A DNA stretch of 64,000 nucleotides from Acidobacteriota bacterium (lineage in GTDB: Bacteria; Acidobacteriota; Terriglobia; Acidiferrales; UBA7541): assembly GCA_013289825.1 (NCBI GenBank), contig JABCZF010000005.1:1-64000 (forward strand). The letters run 5' to 3'. Below, one piece after another: positions 38,775 through 46,516 of the stretch (positions are counted from its first letter, which is position 1; the number at the start of each line of letters is the position of its first letter). The notes under the pieces are model-generated. The model was not told where the DNA came from. It saw nothing but the letters and a program-made list of their open reading frames with translations, and made no database searches. The position numbers were made by a program, and so were the translations under genes.

Positions 38775-39060
38775 GGCTCCATGCGTTAGCCAAATCCGCT
38801 TCCAGTTGTTCCTGTCGCGAGCGCACCCACGGTGCGTGGTGCTGCTCGGTAATTCTCACGCTTTGGTGGCCCAGCAAAATCGAGACTCATTCAATGGGAA
38901 CTCCGGCAAGAAGCAATTCAACAGCGAAGGTGTCGTCTCCATTCGGGACGTTTCGGCGAGTTTGAAGAGTTTGCGCAATCGCGTTTGCCGGCTCCGCACG
39001 ATGCTTTCTAGCTTTCCCCTTCCGCTCCAGAAGAAAAACTTCTCTGTGACATTTGGCGTT
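38775..39060 (-). pseudogene. Decayed tyrosine recombinase (phage-type integrase) C-terminus
   Basis: Integrase C-terminal segments appear in three different minus-strand frames: FFFWSGRGKLESIV...RKLFKLA (from about 39041), DTFAVELLLAGVPIE (about 38930-38890), then LGHQSVRITEQHHAPWV and RQEQLEADLANAW (38877-38778). In intact family members these form one continuous run, so there are at least two frameshifts. The catalytic tyrosine expected in the HYAPW motif is His here. The N-terminal half is not found. This is a scar of an integrated element next to tRNA-Leu. Confidence 0.75.
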
Positions 39061-39338
39061 GCTTCCAACGCCGATAAGACAAATCCAGGAAGGATTGTGT
39101 TCACTGGGACATCCGAGAATGGGAGATCGAAAGTCGCCGCACATCCCAGCTAACAAGGAAATCTACGCAGGAAGCAGGGAAGGCAAGTATCTTTGCCTCC
39201 AAGAGACTAGATAATTCTCGATCCACGATTCAACGACTGGTATTCCACCAAAGCGAAGCTTTAGCCGATTAGAATCGTGCCCGCGAGCGTCCTATTTCGG
39301 CGATCATCGAGTTCACCAAGATTATATCATAATAGCTG
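39061..39338. other. Gene-free stretch upstream of the AbiE-type genes
   Basis: No intact gene is seen between the integrase remnant and the inverted repeat before the AbiEii-like gene. It is AT-richer than the core genome around it, as expected for acquired DNA. Confidence 0.4.
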
Positions 39339-39359
39339 AAAGCGTCAAATATACGCTTT
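39339..39359. promoter_or_regulatory. Inverted repeat upstream of the AbiE-type pair (candidate operator)
   Basis: AAAGCGT (39339-39345) and ACGCTTT (39353-39359) are perfect inverted arms with a 7-nt spacer, 61 nt before the toxin start. A weaker repeat (ATTGT...ACAAT, 39384-39402) lies closer to the start. AbiEi antitoxins are known to bind inverted repeats upstream of their own operon for autoregulation. Confidence 0.4.
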
Positions 39360-39420
39360 GTGGAAAACATAATAAACTCTTTGATTGTCGAATACATACA
39401 ATATGCTATTTTTAGCTACT

Positions 39421-40215
39421 ATGAACTTACAAGCAAGGATCGACGGGTACAGAGAACGCGGCTTCCAGCAGCTCGAAGCGGAAATCCTCGTCCTCATCGA
39501 GGAAAGTGCGGCGACACTCTTCACCGCGTTCCCCGATCAATTCATCTTATTTGGAGGAGCAACCCTCGTGCTCTTCTACGAGAGCCCTCGATTGTCCCGA
39601 GACTTGGACCTACTGGCCTCCCCAACGCAGATCCCAAGACCCGAAGAAATCGAAGATGTTGTTCGTTCCAGTATCCAGTCCATTGCAGAGACCCTCGGCT
39701 TGGGCCAACTCGAATTCCGGAAAGATATCGAGAGCCCTGGCTTCGTCAAGCAGTGGGTCCTCGCCAATCACAGGGCCCTCTTCAGCATTGATATAACCAG
39801 CATCGGCGGAAATGTCTTGGAGACCCAGATCGTCAAAAAGGCAATTGCTAACGCTCCAGAAAAAATCGTCGCCACCCCAAGCGCGAACTACCTGCTGTTT
39901 CAGAAATGTGAGACTTTTCTCAATCGCCGTCATGTGAAAGCTAGAGATGCCTTCGATATCCATCTCCTTCTTACCCAAGGAGCGCAGCTCGACAAGAATC
40001 TTCAAGCGCACCTTGAGGATTTCATAGCAATGAAGGAGATCCAAGAATCCATCGAAATTCGAATTCAGGACATCAATGCCAAGCTCTGCACCGTCGAACT
40101 CCGCCCGGTCTTGCCACTGGCCATCTTTGAAGAGCTTGCCAAGAACGAATTTGAGACCATCCGCCGCTCGCTACGAGTCGTGTTGGCTCATTGGCTCGGG
40201 AAGGAACCGCAATGA
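39421..40215 (+). CDS. AbiEii/AbiGii-type nucleotidyltransferase toxin
   Basis: A 264-aa protein from ATG 39421 (MNLQARIDGY); the frame runs back to 39385. It has the nucleotidyltransferase core motif of the AbiEii family: LFGGATLVLFYESPRLSRDLDLL (Gly-Gly helix cap plus the SxDxDL metal site), followed by a helical C-terminal region. AbiEii toxins are type IV toxin-antitoxin components that transfer nucleotides, for example to tRNA. Here the toxin gene precedes the antitoxin gene, with a 4-nt overlap (ATGA), the reverse of the usual AbiEi-AbiEii order. It lies in the island beside tRNA-Leu. Likely target and induction are unknown. Confidence 0.82.
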   Translation: MNLQARIDGYRERGFQQLEAEILVLIEESAATLFTAFPDQFILFGGATLVLFYESPRLSRDLDLLASPTQIPRPEEIEDVVRSSIQSIAETLGLGQLEFRKDIESPGFVKQWVLANHRALFSIDITSIGGNVLETQIVKKAIANAPEKIVATPSANYLLFQKCETFLNRRHVKARDAFDIHLLLTQGAQLDKNLQAHLEDFIAMKEIQESIEIRIQDINAKLCTVELRPVLPLAIFEELAKNEFETIRRSLRVVLAHWLGKEPQ

Positions 40216-40853
40216 ATTGGACAACTATCCTGACAGAAGAAGCACGAAACAATTGCATCGTGCGCACCGACCATCTAGCTCGCAAACGCAAGCTCTCTGA
40301 ACGTGTCGTATGCGATGCTTTGCGCCGATATGAGGCACAGGGTCTGGTCGAACGTGTCTCGACAAAGATCTACGTCAACCACTTCAATCAGCAATTTTCA
40401 CCTCGTGATCTGCTAAACGTCCTTCGGCCTCGTTCTTACATTTCACTTGAGTCCGCTCTGGTGGAGCGAGGCATCATTACTCAAAGTCCCTCAATACTGA
40501 CTTGCGTCACACCTAGCTATCCGCAGTCTTTTAGACGCAAATCTGTCAGTATTGTGTATAGGAAGATCTCTCCTCAGCTCTATTGGGGCTTTGAGGAAAA
40601 GGCTACTCGCTACAACAAATATCTCATCGCGGAACCTGAGAAGGCGCTACTGGATTGGATCTACCTAAACCGTCAAGAAGGACTTCCGACGCCCTTAGAC
40701 GAACTCCAATTGCAGTTTCTAACTCCGGCCAAGCTTCGAGACTACGCACAACGATTTCCGCGCACAGTGAGCGAGGCGATTAAGGATTTGTTGCTTGAAA
40801 CAGCCTACCCGTCGCAAAATCCCGACGCCCGACGGTCGAGGCCAGGGCGATGA
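40212..40853 (+). CDS. AbiEi-type antitoxin
   Basis: A 213-aa protein from ATG 40212 overlapping the toxin stop by 4 nt. The N-terminal winged-helix part (ARNNCIVRTDHLARKRKLSE...YEAQGLVERVSTKIYVN) and the following ISLESALVERGIITQSP...AEPEKALLDWIYL segment are typical of AbiEi-family antitoxins, which repress their operon and block the toxin. The C-terminal tail after about residue 195 is short and basic (DARRSRPGR). It is the likely partner of the upstream AbiEii-like toxin. Confidence 0.78.
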   Translation: MNWTTILTEEARNNCIVRTDHLARKRKLSERVVCDALRRYEAQGLVERVSTKIYVNHFNQQFSPRDLLNVLRPRSYISLESALVERGIITQSPSILTCVTPSYPQSFRRKSVSIVYRKISPQLYWGFEEKATRYNKYLIAEPEKALLDWIYLNRQEGLPTPLDELQLQFLTPAKLRDYAQRFPRTVSEAIKDLLLETAYPSQNPDARRSRPGR

Positions 40854-40990
40854 ATGTCACGGAGGTCGGAAGCTACTGACTCGTCTGCAACTGGTGGTTC
40901 ATCCTCAATCCGTTTCGCTGCCTCAACCAGGTCCGCTTCACTCGCTACCACTTCGGGCAGTCCCCGCCTAACTATCACTTTTTCTTTCAC
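40805..40990 (-). CDS. Possible small ORF antisense to the end of the antitoxin gene
   Basis: A 61-aa frame on the minus strand (starts MKEKVIVRRGLPEVVASE, rich in Glu, Ala and Asp) that overlaps the 3' end of the AbiEi gene. Composition is protein-like but no family is recognised and no clear ribosome binding site was found. It may be a chance frame. The rest of the interval up to the vapB promoter (41136) holds nothing recognised. Confidence 0.15.
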   Translation of the reverse strand: MKEKVIVRRGLPEVVASEADLVEAAKRIEDEPPVADESVASDLRDIHRPGLDRRASGFCDG

Positions 40991-41136
40991 GTGGTTCCTA
41001 CGAATATTGTCAGCCTGCGCAGAGAGAAATCTCTCTGCCTGTGCTCTCGCCGCCCGCTCTCCTCATTCGCCCTACGAACAACGCGTGCCACGTTAAGGGC
41101 TTCACACCTTCCAACAAAAGTAAGCCAAAATAACAT

Positions 41137-41165
41137 TTGCCTTACATCGCACGCGACGGTATACT
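41137..41165 (+). promoter_or_regulatory. Sigma70-like promoter of the vapBC operon
   Basis: A -35-like TTGCCT (41137-41142) and a -10-like TATACT (41160-41165) are separated by exactly 17 bp. The vapB start codon lies 33 nt downstream of the -10 box, leaving a leader of roughly 27 nt, and AGGA (about 41191) provides a ribosome binding site. Confidence 0.6.
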
Positions 41166-41198
41166 ATTCTCTCGCTAGGCTGCTTAATAGGATCCCCC

Positions 41199-41435
41199 AT
41201 GAAAACCGAACTCTCCACTGTCACCACCAAAGGCCAGCTGGTCATCCCTGCCAAGCTCCGCCGCAAATACGCCATCCGCGAAGGCACGCAAGTCGCCTTC
41301 GTTGAGGAAGAGAACCGCCTCGTCCTCCAGCCACTCACGCCGGAATTTGTCCGCAGCCTGCGCGGATCCCTAAAGGGTGATCCATCTGCGCTAAAAATCC
41401 TGCTCGATGACCGTAAACGTGAGCGCGAGCTATGA
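41199..41435 (+). CDS. vapB: AbrB/MazE-type antitoxin (VapB-like)
   Basis: A 78-aa protein with an N-terminal swapped-hairpin AbrB/SpoVT motif (STVTTKGQLVIPAKLRRKYAI) and a basic/acidic C-terminal tail (KILLDDRKREREL) that would wrap the toxin. It overlaps the PIN-domain toxin gene by 4 nt (ATGA). Such antitoxins bind their own promoter together with the toxin; a good promoter lies immediately upstream. Confidence 0.9.
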   Translation: MKTELSTVTTKGQLVIPAKLRRKYAIREGTQVAFVEEENRLVLQPLTPEFVRSLRGSLKGDPSALKILLDDRKREREL

Positions 41436-41836
41436 AGCGAATGGTTCTCGACGCCAGCGCAGTCATGACCTTCTTCGAAAACCGTCCCGGCGCAGACAAA
41501 GTCGAAGACCTCATTCATCTCGGCCTCGCGGACAAACGTCAATTGCTAATGTCCGTGGTCAACTGGGGCGAGGTCTACTATTCCACCTGGCGCGCCCATG
41601 GCCCCGGCGTCGCCCGCAAAATCCTCGAGGACATAAGCCAGCTCCCCATCGAAATCGTTGACGCCGATCTCGACCTCACCCACATCGCCGCCGAACTCCG
41701 CGCCGATCACAAGCTCCCCTACACCGACTGTTTCGCCGCCGCTCTGGCTGCGCAGCGCAAAGCCTCCCTCGCCACCAGTGACCAAGACTTCGCCGCTGTC
41801 GAAAAAAAGATCGACATCCTCTGGACCAGCGCGTAG
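41432..41836 (+). CDS. vapC: PIN-domain toxin, VapC-like ribonuclease
   Basis: A 134-aa PIN-domain protein. The conserved acidic residues are present: Asp in MVLDASAVM, Glu in NWGEVYY, Asp in YTDCFAAAL and Asp in TSDQDFAAV, which coordinate the metal for RNA cleavage. It overlaps the vapB stop by 4 nt. Likely a type II toxin targeting tRNA or rRNA, as in characterised VapCs; the exact target cannot be inferred. Confidence 0.9.
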   Translation: MKRMVLDASAVMTFFENRPGADKVEDLIHLGLADKRQLLMSVVNWGEVYYSTWRAHGPGVARKILEDISQLPIEIVDADLDLTHIAAELRADHKLPYTDCFAAALAAQRKASLATSDQDFAAVEKKIDILWTSA

Positions 41837-42271
41837 CTGCTGAACCCCTCCTCGGCCAGCGAGTTTAAATTGGCTGAGTCCTATATCGTGGCGCTTGGTG
41901 GGCTTGGTTCAACGATCAGTGGCTGGGCTACATCAAGGATTAGTATGGACCTCCCCGACGTTCACGCAGACGGCTCAAATTCAATGGTATGGGGAAGCGG
42001 CCTCCAACAACGGCATTCCCCCCAAATACTAAAATGGGCAACGGCGAATTTCCGTCAAACAAGACGGCCGCAAGCATGGCGAAACGGTGACGTGGACGCG
42101 AAAGCGTGGGTCTGTTTTTACCGAGACCTGCAAGCCACGGGTGTCCAGCATGTGAGCTACTACGACATCCTGAACCACACGAGCTTCGGTACGGTTAGGT
42201 ACGGGAGCCCGGCCAGTGGCCACCATGCTCGCCGCAGGAAAACTACCATTTTGACCGGTCAGCCGTCTGTA
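41837..42271. other. Gene-free interval between vapC and the PadR gene
   Basis: The PadR frame is open back to 41870, but the translated sequence before 42296 has no similarity to regulators. No RNA gene, repeat or other family was seen. Confidence 0.45.
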
Positions 42272-42289
42272 CCTATAGCTATCTATAGG
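42272..42289. promoter_or_regulatory. Palindrome overlapping the PadR ribosome binding site (candidate operator)
   Basis: CCTATAG (42272-42278) and CTATAGG (42283-42289) are perfect inverted arms around CTAT. The right arm ends in the AGG of the AGGA Shine-Dalgarno, 6 nt before the GTG start at 42296. Binding here would block expression, so PadR autorepression is plausible. Confidence 0.45.
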
Positions 42290-42295
42290 AACGCC

Positions 42296-42628
42296 GTGCT
42301 AAAACCAAAAAATGACCTTCTCCAGGGCACTCTGGCCCTGCTCGTTCTGAAGACCCTCGCTCGCGGGACGATGCACGGCTACGGCATGACGCTTCATATT
42401 CAGCTGATATCAAAGGACATCCTCCGCGTGGAGGAAGGCTCTCTGTATCCCGCACTCCATCGCATGGAGCAAGATGGGTGGGTTAGCGCGGAATGGGGCA
42501 TTTCAGAGAACAATCGCCGCGCCCGCTACTATCGTTTGACTGCCAAAGGCCGCAAACAACTCGCCGAAGAAGAAAAGAATTGGGAGCGGTTTACGCAAGC
42601 CGTGGCCCACGTTCTCCAGTTCGCCTGA
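42296..42628 (+). CDS. PadR-family transcriptional regulator
   Basis: A 110-aa winged-helix regulator starting at GTG 42296 with the family opening [23 protein letters not shown]. It continues with [11 protein letters not shown], the winged part [23 protein letters not shown] and [15 protein letters not shown]. It is 22 nt upstream of the ADOP permease gene, the usual PadR-ADOP pairing in Acidobacteria, and probably represses both. A palindrome overlaps its ribosome binding site. Confidence 0.92.
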   Translation: MLKPKNDLLQGTLALLVLKTLARGTMHGYGMTLHIQLISKDILRVEEGSLYPALHRMEQDGWVSAEWGISENNRRARYYRLTAKGRKQLAEEEKNWERFTQAVAHVLQFA

Positions 42629-42650
42629 GAGGCCGAAAGGAAGGTGTCCT

Positions 42651-45317
42651 ATGTCTTGGATCGCACGGTTGCGAGGCATGTTAAAGCGAGACCGCTTGGA
42701 CCACGACCTCGACGACGAACTGCGCTCGCACATCGAGATGCGCGCCGCGGACAACCTCGCCGCCGGTATGTCGCCGAAGGAGGCAAACTACGAAGCGCAA
42801 AAGCGCTTCGGCAACACCGCCCTTCTCAAGGAAGACACTCGCGAAGTGGACGTTGTCGCTTGGCTCGACGAAACCGCCCGCGATTTTCACCACGCACTCC
42901 GCATGCTGCGGCGTAGTCCCGGTTTCACCGCCGTCTCCGTCCTCACTCTCGCCCTCGGCATTGGCGCTAATACCGCGATTTTCTCCGTCATCAATTCCGT
43001 TCTCCTTGGCCCTCTGCCCTACCACGATCCGGACAACTTGGTGATGGTCTGGGAAAGCAATTCCCAGCACGTCAATGCTCATAACACCGTTTCTCCGCCG
43101 AACTTTCTCGATTGGCAGAGCCGCAATACCGTCTTCTCAAGCATGTCTTTTATTTTCGACGAGCGCGACAATCTCACCGGGAATGGCGACCCCGAAGAAG
43201 TTGTCGTCCAGGATGTCTCCACGAATTTCTTTTCCCTCCTGGGAGTCAATCTCCTCTTTGGTCCTGGCTTCACCCCCGAAAACGGTCAGTCCGGCCACGA
43301 CAATGTCGTCATTCTCAGCTACGGTCTTTGGAAGCAACGTTTCGCAGGCGATCCCGCCATCGTCGGCAGATCCATTCTGTTGAATGGGCATCCGCAAACC
43401 GTGGTTGGTGTTGCGCCTCAGAATTTCCGTTGGTTCATCAAGGATGGCTCACTCACCGGCGCAAAGCCTCAACTGTGGTCTCCGTTTGTGTTTCCTGAAG
43501 CATTTCACCAGCACAAGCAAATTGGCCGCTTTATGACGGTGGCTGCGCGACTGAAACCAGGCGTCACTCCTTCACAGGCGCAGACCGAGATGAGTACTAT
43601 CGCCGCCCGCCTGGAACAGGAAGATCCCGATTTCGACGGGCACTGGGGCGTCAACGTTGTCTCCTTGCGAGACCAAATCTCCGGCGACCTGCGTCCCGCT
43701 CTGTTGATCTTGTTCGGCGCCGTAGCTTTCGTCCTGTTGATAGCCTGCGCCAATGTTTCCAGCTTGCTCCTCGCTCGTGCCGCGAGTCGCGAACGCGAGA
43801 TGGCCATTCGCACTGCCATTGGCGCGAGCCGTTGGCGAATCGCGCGCCAGTTGCTGATGGAGAGTTTGCTCCTCGCGCTGATCGGTGGCGGCATCGGGCT
43901 CGCGCTCGCCGTCTGGGGCACCAATGCCCTTCTCGCCGCTAGCCCTCGGAATCTCCTCGACCTACGAGCCGTCTCAATCGATTTGCGTGTGCTCCTTTTC
44001 GCTGTCGCCGCAACGCTTCTCGCCGGTTTGCTCTTTGGTTTTCTGCCCTCCTATATCTCGGCACATTCACGAATCTCGGAGACTCTCAAGGAAGGAGGCC
44101 GCGGCTCCTCCTCTGCGCGCCGCCGGGCCTTCGCGCGCAACGCCTTCGTGGTCGCACAGTTGGGCCTGGCCCTCGTTTTGCTCACCGGCTCTGGCTTGCT
44201 CATTCGCAGCTTCGCGCGCTTGATTGGCGTCGATCCGGGCTTTGATACCGGCCATATGTTGACCTTCAAACTCGTGCTTCCCCGCTCCAAATACGGTCGG
44301 GACCAATTGTGCATTATATTCTTCCAGCAGCTTCTGGCCAGAATCGGCGCCGTCCCTGGAGTCCGCTCGGCCAGCATGGAAAGCTTTCCTCCGCTGACCG
44401 GGTTGGGTGCTGCTACCGGCGTGCGTCTTCTCAGTCAGCCGTCGCTCGCGCTCGCGGATCTTCCCGTGGCCAACGTCCGGGTTGTCGGTCCGGACTATTT
44501 CGGCACCATGAGTATTCCCCTGCGCGCTGGCCGTCTTTTCAACAGGCAAGAGCTAGCGGCAGAAAACCACGTGACCGTCATCAATCAAGCGTTCGCGGAC
44601 AAATATCTGCACGGGGTCAATCCCCTCGGCCAGAAAGCCGTCATCTATATGAAGAGCGATGCGGAGGCTGAGAACCAGCCATCTGAAATCATCGGCGTGG
44701 TTGGTGACGTCCATCAACTCGGGCTCGACACGGCCCCCGAACCCACAGTTTATTGGCCGCACGCTGAGCTGGTCATGTCCGGGATGACCATTCTGGTTCG
44801 GACCTCGAACGATCCTTTGACCCTGCTTTCCACCATCCGCAATCAACTGCAACAGCTGGATCCGGAACTGCCCATGGCCGCCGTCACAACGATGGACCAG
44901 CTTCTCGCCGACTCACTTTCCCGCTCGCGCTTCACCATGCTTCTTCTTGGCATCTTTGCGGTGGTCGCTCTGGTGCTCGCTGCCGTGGGCATCTATGGCC
45001 TGATCGCCTACAGCGTGACCCAACGCACGCAGGAACTTGGCATTCGTATCGCTCTCGGCGCCCAGCGCCGCGATGTACTCCGCCTCGTGCTTGTACAGGG
45101 CACACGCCTCACCCTTCTCGGCGTCGCCATCGGCGTGCTCGCCGCGCTCACTCTCTCGCGGCTCCTGGGCACTCTGCTTTTCGGCGTCAGCGCCACAGAT
45201 CCTCTCACTTTTGCCGGAGTGGCGGGTTTGCTCGCGGTTGTCGCTCTGCTCGCCTGCTTCATCCCCGCTCGCCGCGCCACACGTGTCGACCCTTTGGTCG
45301 CCCTCCGCTATGAATGA
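42651..45317 (+). CDS. ADOP-family FtsX/MacB-like ABC transporter permease
   Basis: An 888-aa acidobacterial duplicated orphan permease. The N-terminal prefix domain (about 1-80: RLRGMLKRDRLDHDLDDELRSHIEMRAADN...RFGNTALLKEDTRE) is followed by two FtsX permease halves, each with a large extracytoplasmic MacB-type domain: LGIGANTAIFSVINSVLL and ASREREMAIRTAIGASRWRI in the first, TQRTQELGIRIALGAQRRDVLRLVL and FIPARRATRVDPLVALRYE in the second. No ATP-binding gene is adjacent, as usual for this family. SD AAGGAAGG lies just before ATG 42651. Transport substrate unknown. Confidence 0.93.
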   Translation: MSWIARLRGMLKRDRLDHDLDDELRSHIEMRAADNLAAGMSPKEANYEAQKRFGNTALLKEDTREVDVVAWLDETARDFHHALRMLRRSPGFTAVSVLTLALGIGANTAIFSVINSVLLGPLPYHDPDNLVMVWESNSQHVNAHNTVSPPNFLDWQSRNTVFSSMSFIFDERDNLTGNGDPEEVVVQDVSTNFFSLLGVNLLFGPGFTPENGQSGHDNVVILSYGLWKQRFAGDPAIVGRSILLNGHPQTVVGVAPQNFRWFIKDGSLTGAKPQLWSPFVFPEAFHQHKQIGRFMTVAARLKPGVTPSQAQTEMSTIAARLEQEDPDFDGHWGVNVVSLRDQISGDLRPALLILFGAVAFVLLIACANVSSLLLARAASREREMAIRTAIGASRWRIARQLLMESLLLALIGGGIGLALAVWGTNALLAASPRNLLDLRAVSIDLRVLLFAVAATLLAGLLFGFLPSYISAHSRISETLKEGGRGSSSARRRAFARNAFVVAQLGLALVLLTGSGLLIRSFARLIGVDPGFDTGHMLTFKLVLPRSKYGRDQLCIIFFQQLLARIGAVPGVRSASMESFPPLTGLGAATGVRLLSQPSLALADLPVANVRVVGPDYFGTMSIPLRAGRLFNRQELAAENHVTVINQAFADKYLHGVNPLGQKAVIYMKSDAEAENQPSEIIGVVGDVHQLGLDTAPEPTVYWPHAELVMSGMTILVRTSNDPLTLLSTIRNQLQQLDPELPMAAVTTMDQLLADSLSRSRFTMLLLGIFAVVALVLAAVGIYGLIAYSVTQRTQELGIRIALGAQRRDVLRLVLVQGTRLTLLGVAIGVLAALTLSRLLGTLLFGVSATDPLTFAGVAGLLAVVALLACFIPARRATRVDPLVALRYE

Positions 45318-45635
45318 TTCCCTTAAGCCCACGCAGACATCATATGCGTCGCGTCTCCCGCTTACCGACCAACTCGCCCTGTACCACGCGGGGTGATGAA
45401 CCCTCCCCTGGCCCCGCCGCGGGGCAACTCGGCCGGAGCGACCGCGCCAGCTAGACAGCATGGTAATGAAGCAAGAGCCCCCCAGCAGGAGGCTGTCATC
45501 TTCTTTTCCGGTGGCGGAGCGCTGGAGTCCTGCCGGTCGCAGATCATAGGCGAACTTCGCACCTCGGAGTGGAGTCCACCACGAAACATCGGGCTGGCAT
45601 CAAGCGTATTACCAGCATCGGACTGGAGGCATTCC
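45318..45635. other. Interval between permease and methyltransferase genes, with one hairpin
   Basis: No gene family was seen in the frame that runs back from the methyltransferase start to 45393. A GC hairpin (GCCCCG/CGGGGC, 45411-45425) follows the permease stop by 94 nt. It lacks a T-run, so terminator function is uncertain. Confidence 0.4.
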
Positions 45636-46346
45636 ATGGTCGCGTCGGAGTTTGAATACCGTCATCGTTTTTGGATGATTGTGCTCGTCTATGCGGCAGC
45701 TTACGCGTTCTACAACCTCGATCATCTCAATATTCTTTACTCCGTAGTTCCCTGGAATCAGGGAGTCCTCGAGAAGGACATGCTCGTGCGCTTGCTATAC
45801 GCCGCCGCTGCCCTGCTCGCGGCAGTCGGCGCGATTCTACTGACCTGGTCGACAGCCTACCGGCCTCCCAGCGCCAGCACGGACCGCGCGACTTTCTCCA
45901 GCGCCGGACCGTTCCGCTATGTCAGGAACCCACATTATTTGTCCTATTTTCTTCTAATCATTGCATTGGGTACGTTTCAGAGCCGGCTCGGATTTCCGCT
46001 CATGCTCCTTGGTGAAATGATCTTGTTGCTTCGTCTCGCGGCTCGCGAAGAACTCCAGCTGGAGCAGAAACACGGCGAGCGTTTTCGCAGCTACGCGCAG
46101 CGCGTTCCGCGCTTTCTCCCCTCGCTTCATCCGCTGCTCGAAAGCGACGGCCAGTCGCCGCGATGGGGCCAAGCTTTCTGGGACCAGGCATTTCAATGGG
46201 GTTTCGTCGCCACGCTGCTGGCCTTCGCGTGTACCCTGAGTGACCCAATTGGGTATGCCTTCGGCGCTGCGACCTTTGCATTTTTGCTGCTACAGAAGCT
46301 TACGCAAGCGTTTTGGATTCGCCCGCGGCGTACCCAAAACTCCTGA
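45636..46346 (+). CDS. Isoprenylcysteine carboxyl methyltransferase/PEMT-like membrane protein
   Basis: A 236-aa integral membrane protein from ATG 45636 (TGGAGG 6 nt upstream). Several TM helices are followed by the ICMT/PEMT signature GPFRYVRNPHYLSYFLLI and EELQLEQKHGERFRSYAQRVPRFLP, the SAM-binding region of this superfamily. The last two TM helices follow near the C-terminus (FQWGFVATLLAFACTL). The methyl acceptor is unknown; lipids or small thiols are possible. Convergent with the S41 peptidase gene. Confidence 0.75.
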   Translation: MVASEFEYRHRFWMIVLVYAAAYAFYNLDHLNILYSVVPWNQGVLEKDMLVRLLYAAAALLAAVGAILLTWSTAYRPPSASTDRATFSSAGPFRYVRNPHYLSYFLLIIALGTFQSRLGFPLMLLGEMILLLRLAAREELQLEQKHGERFRSYAQRVPRFLPSLHPLLESDGQSPRWGQAFWDQAFQWGFVATLLAFACTLSDPIGYAFGAATFAFLLLQKLTQAFWIRPRRTQNS

Positions 46347-46516
46347 GACTAGGTTCCCGTTATATCGGAACTGGTGTTGTGTGGTCAGTCGGTATGCTTC
46401 GGCGCCAGCGGATCGGAACGCGAACTTCGCTCCAAGGCACAACATTCCCTCCAACAGGACTTCGGGACCGGAGTAGCTTCCGAGTATGCCGTCACCCGGG
46501 AACTTTCCATAGCCCC

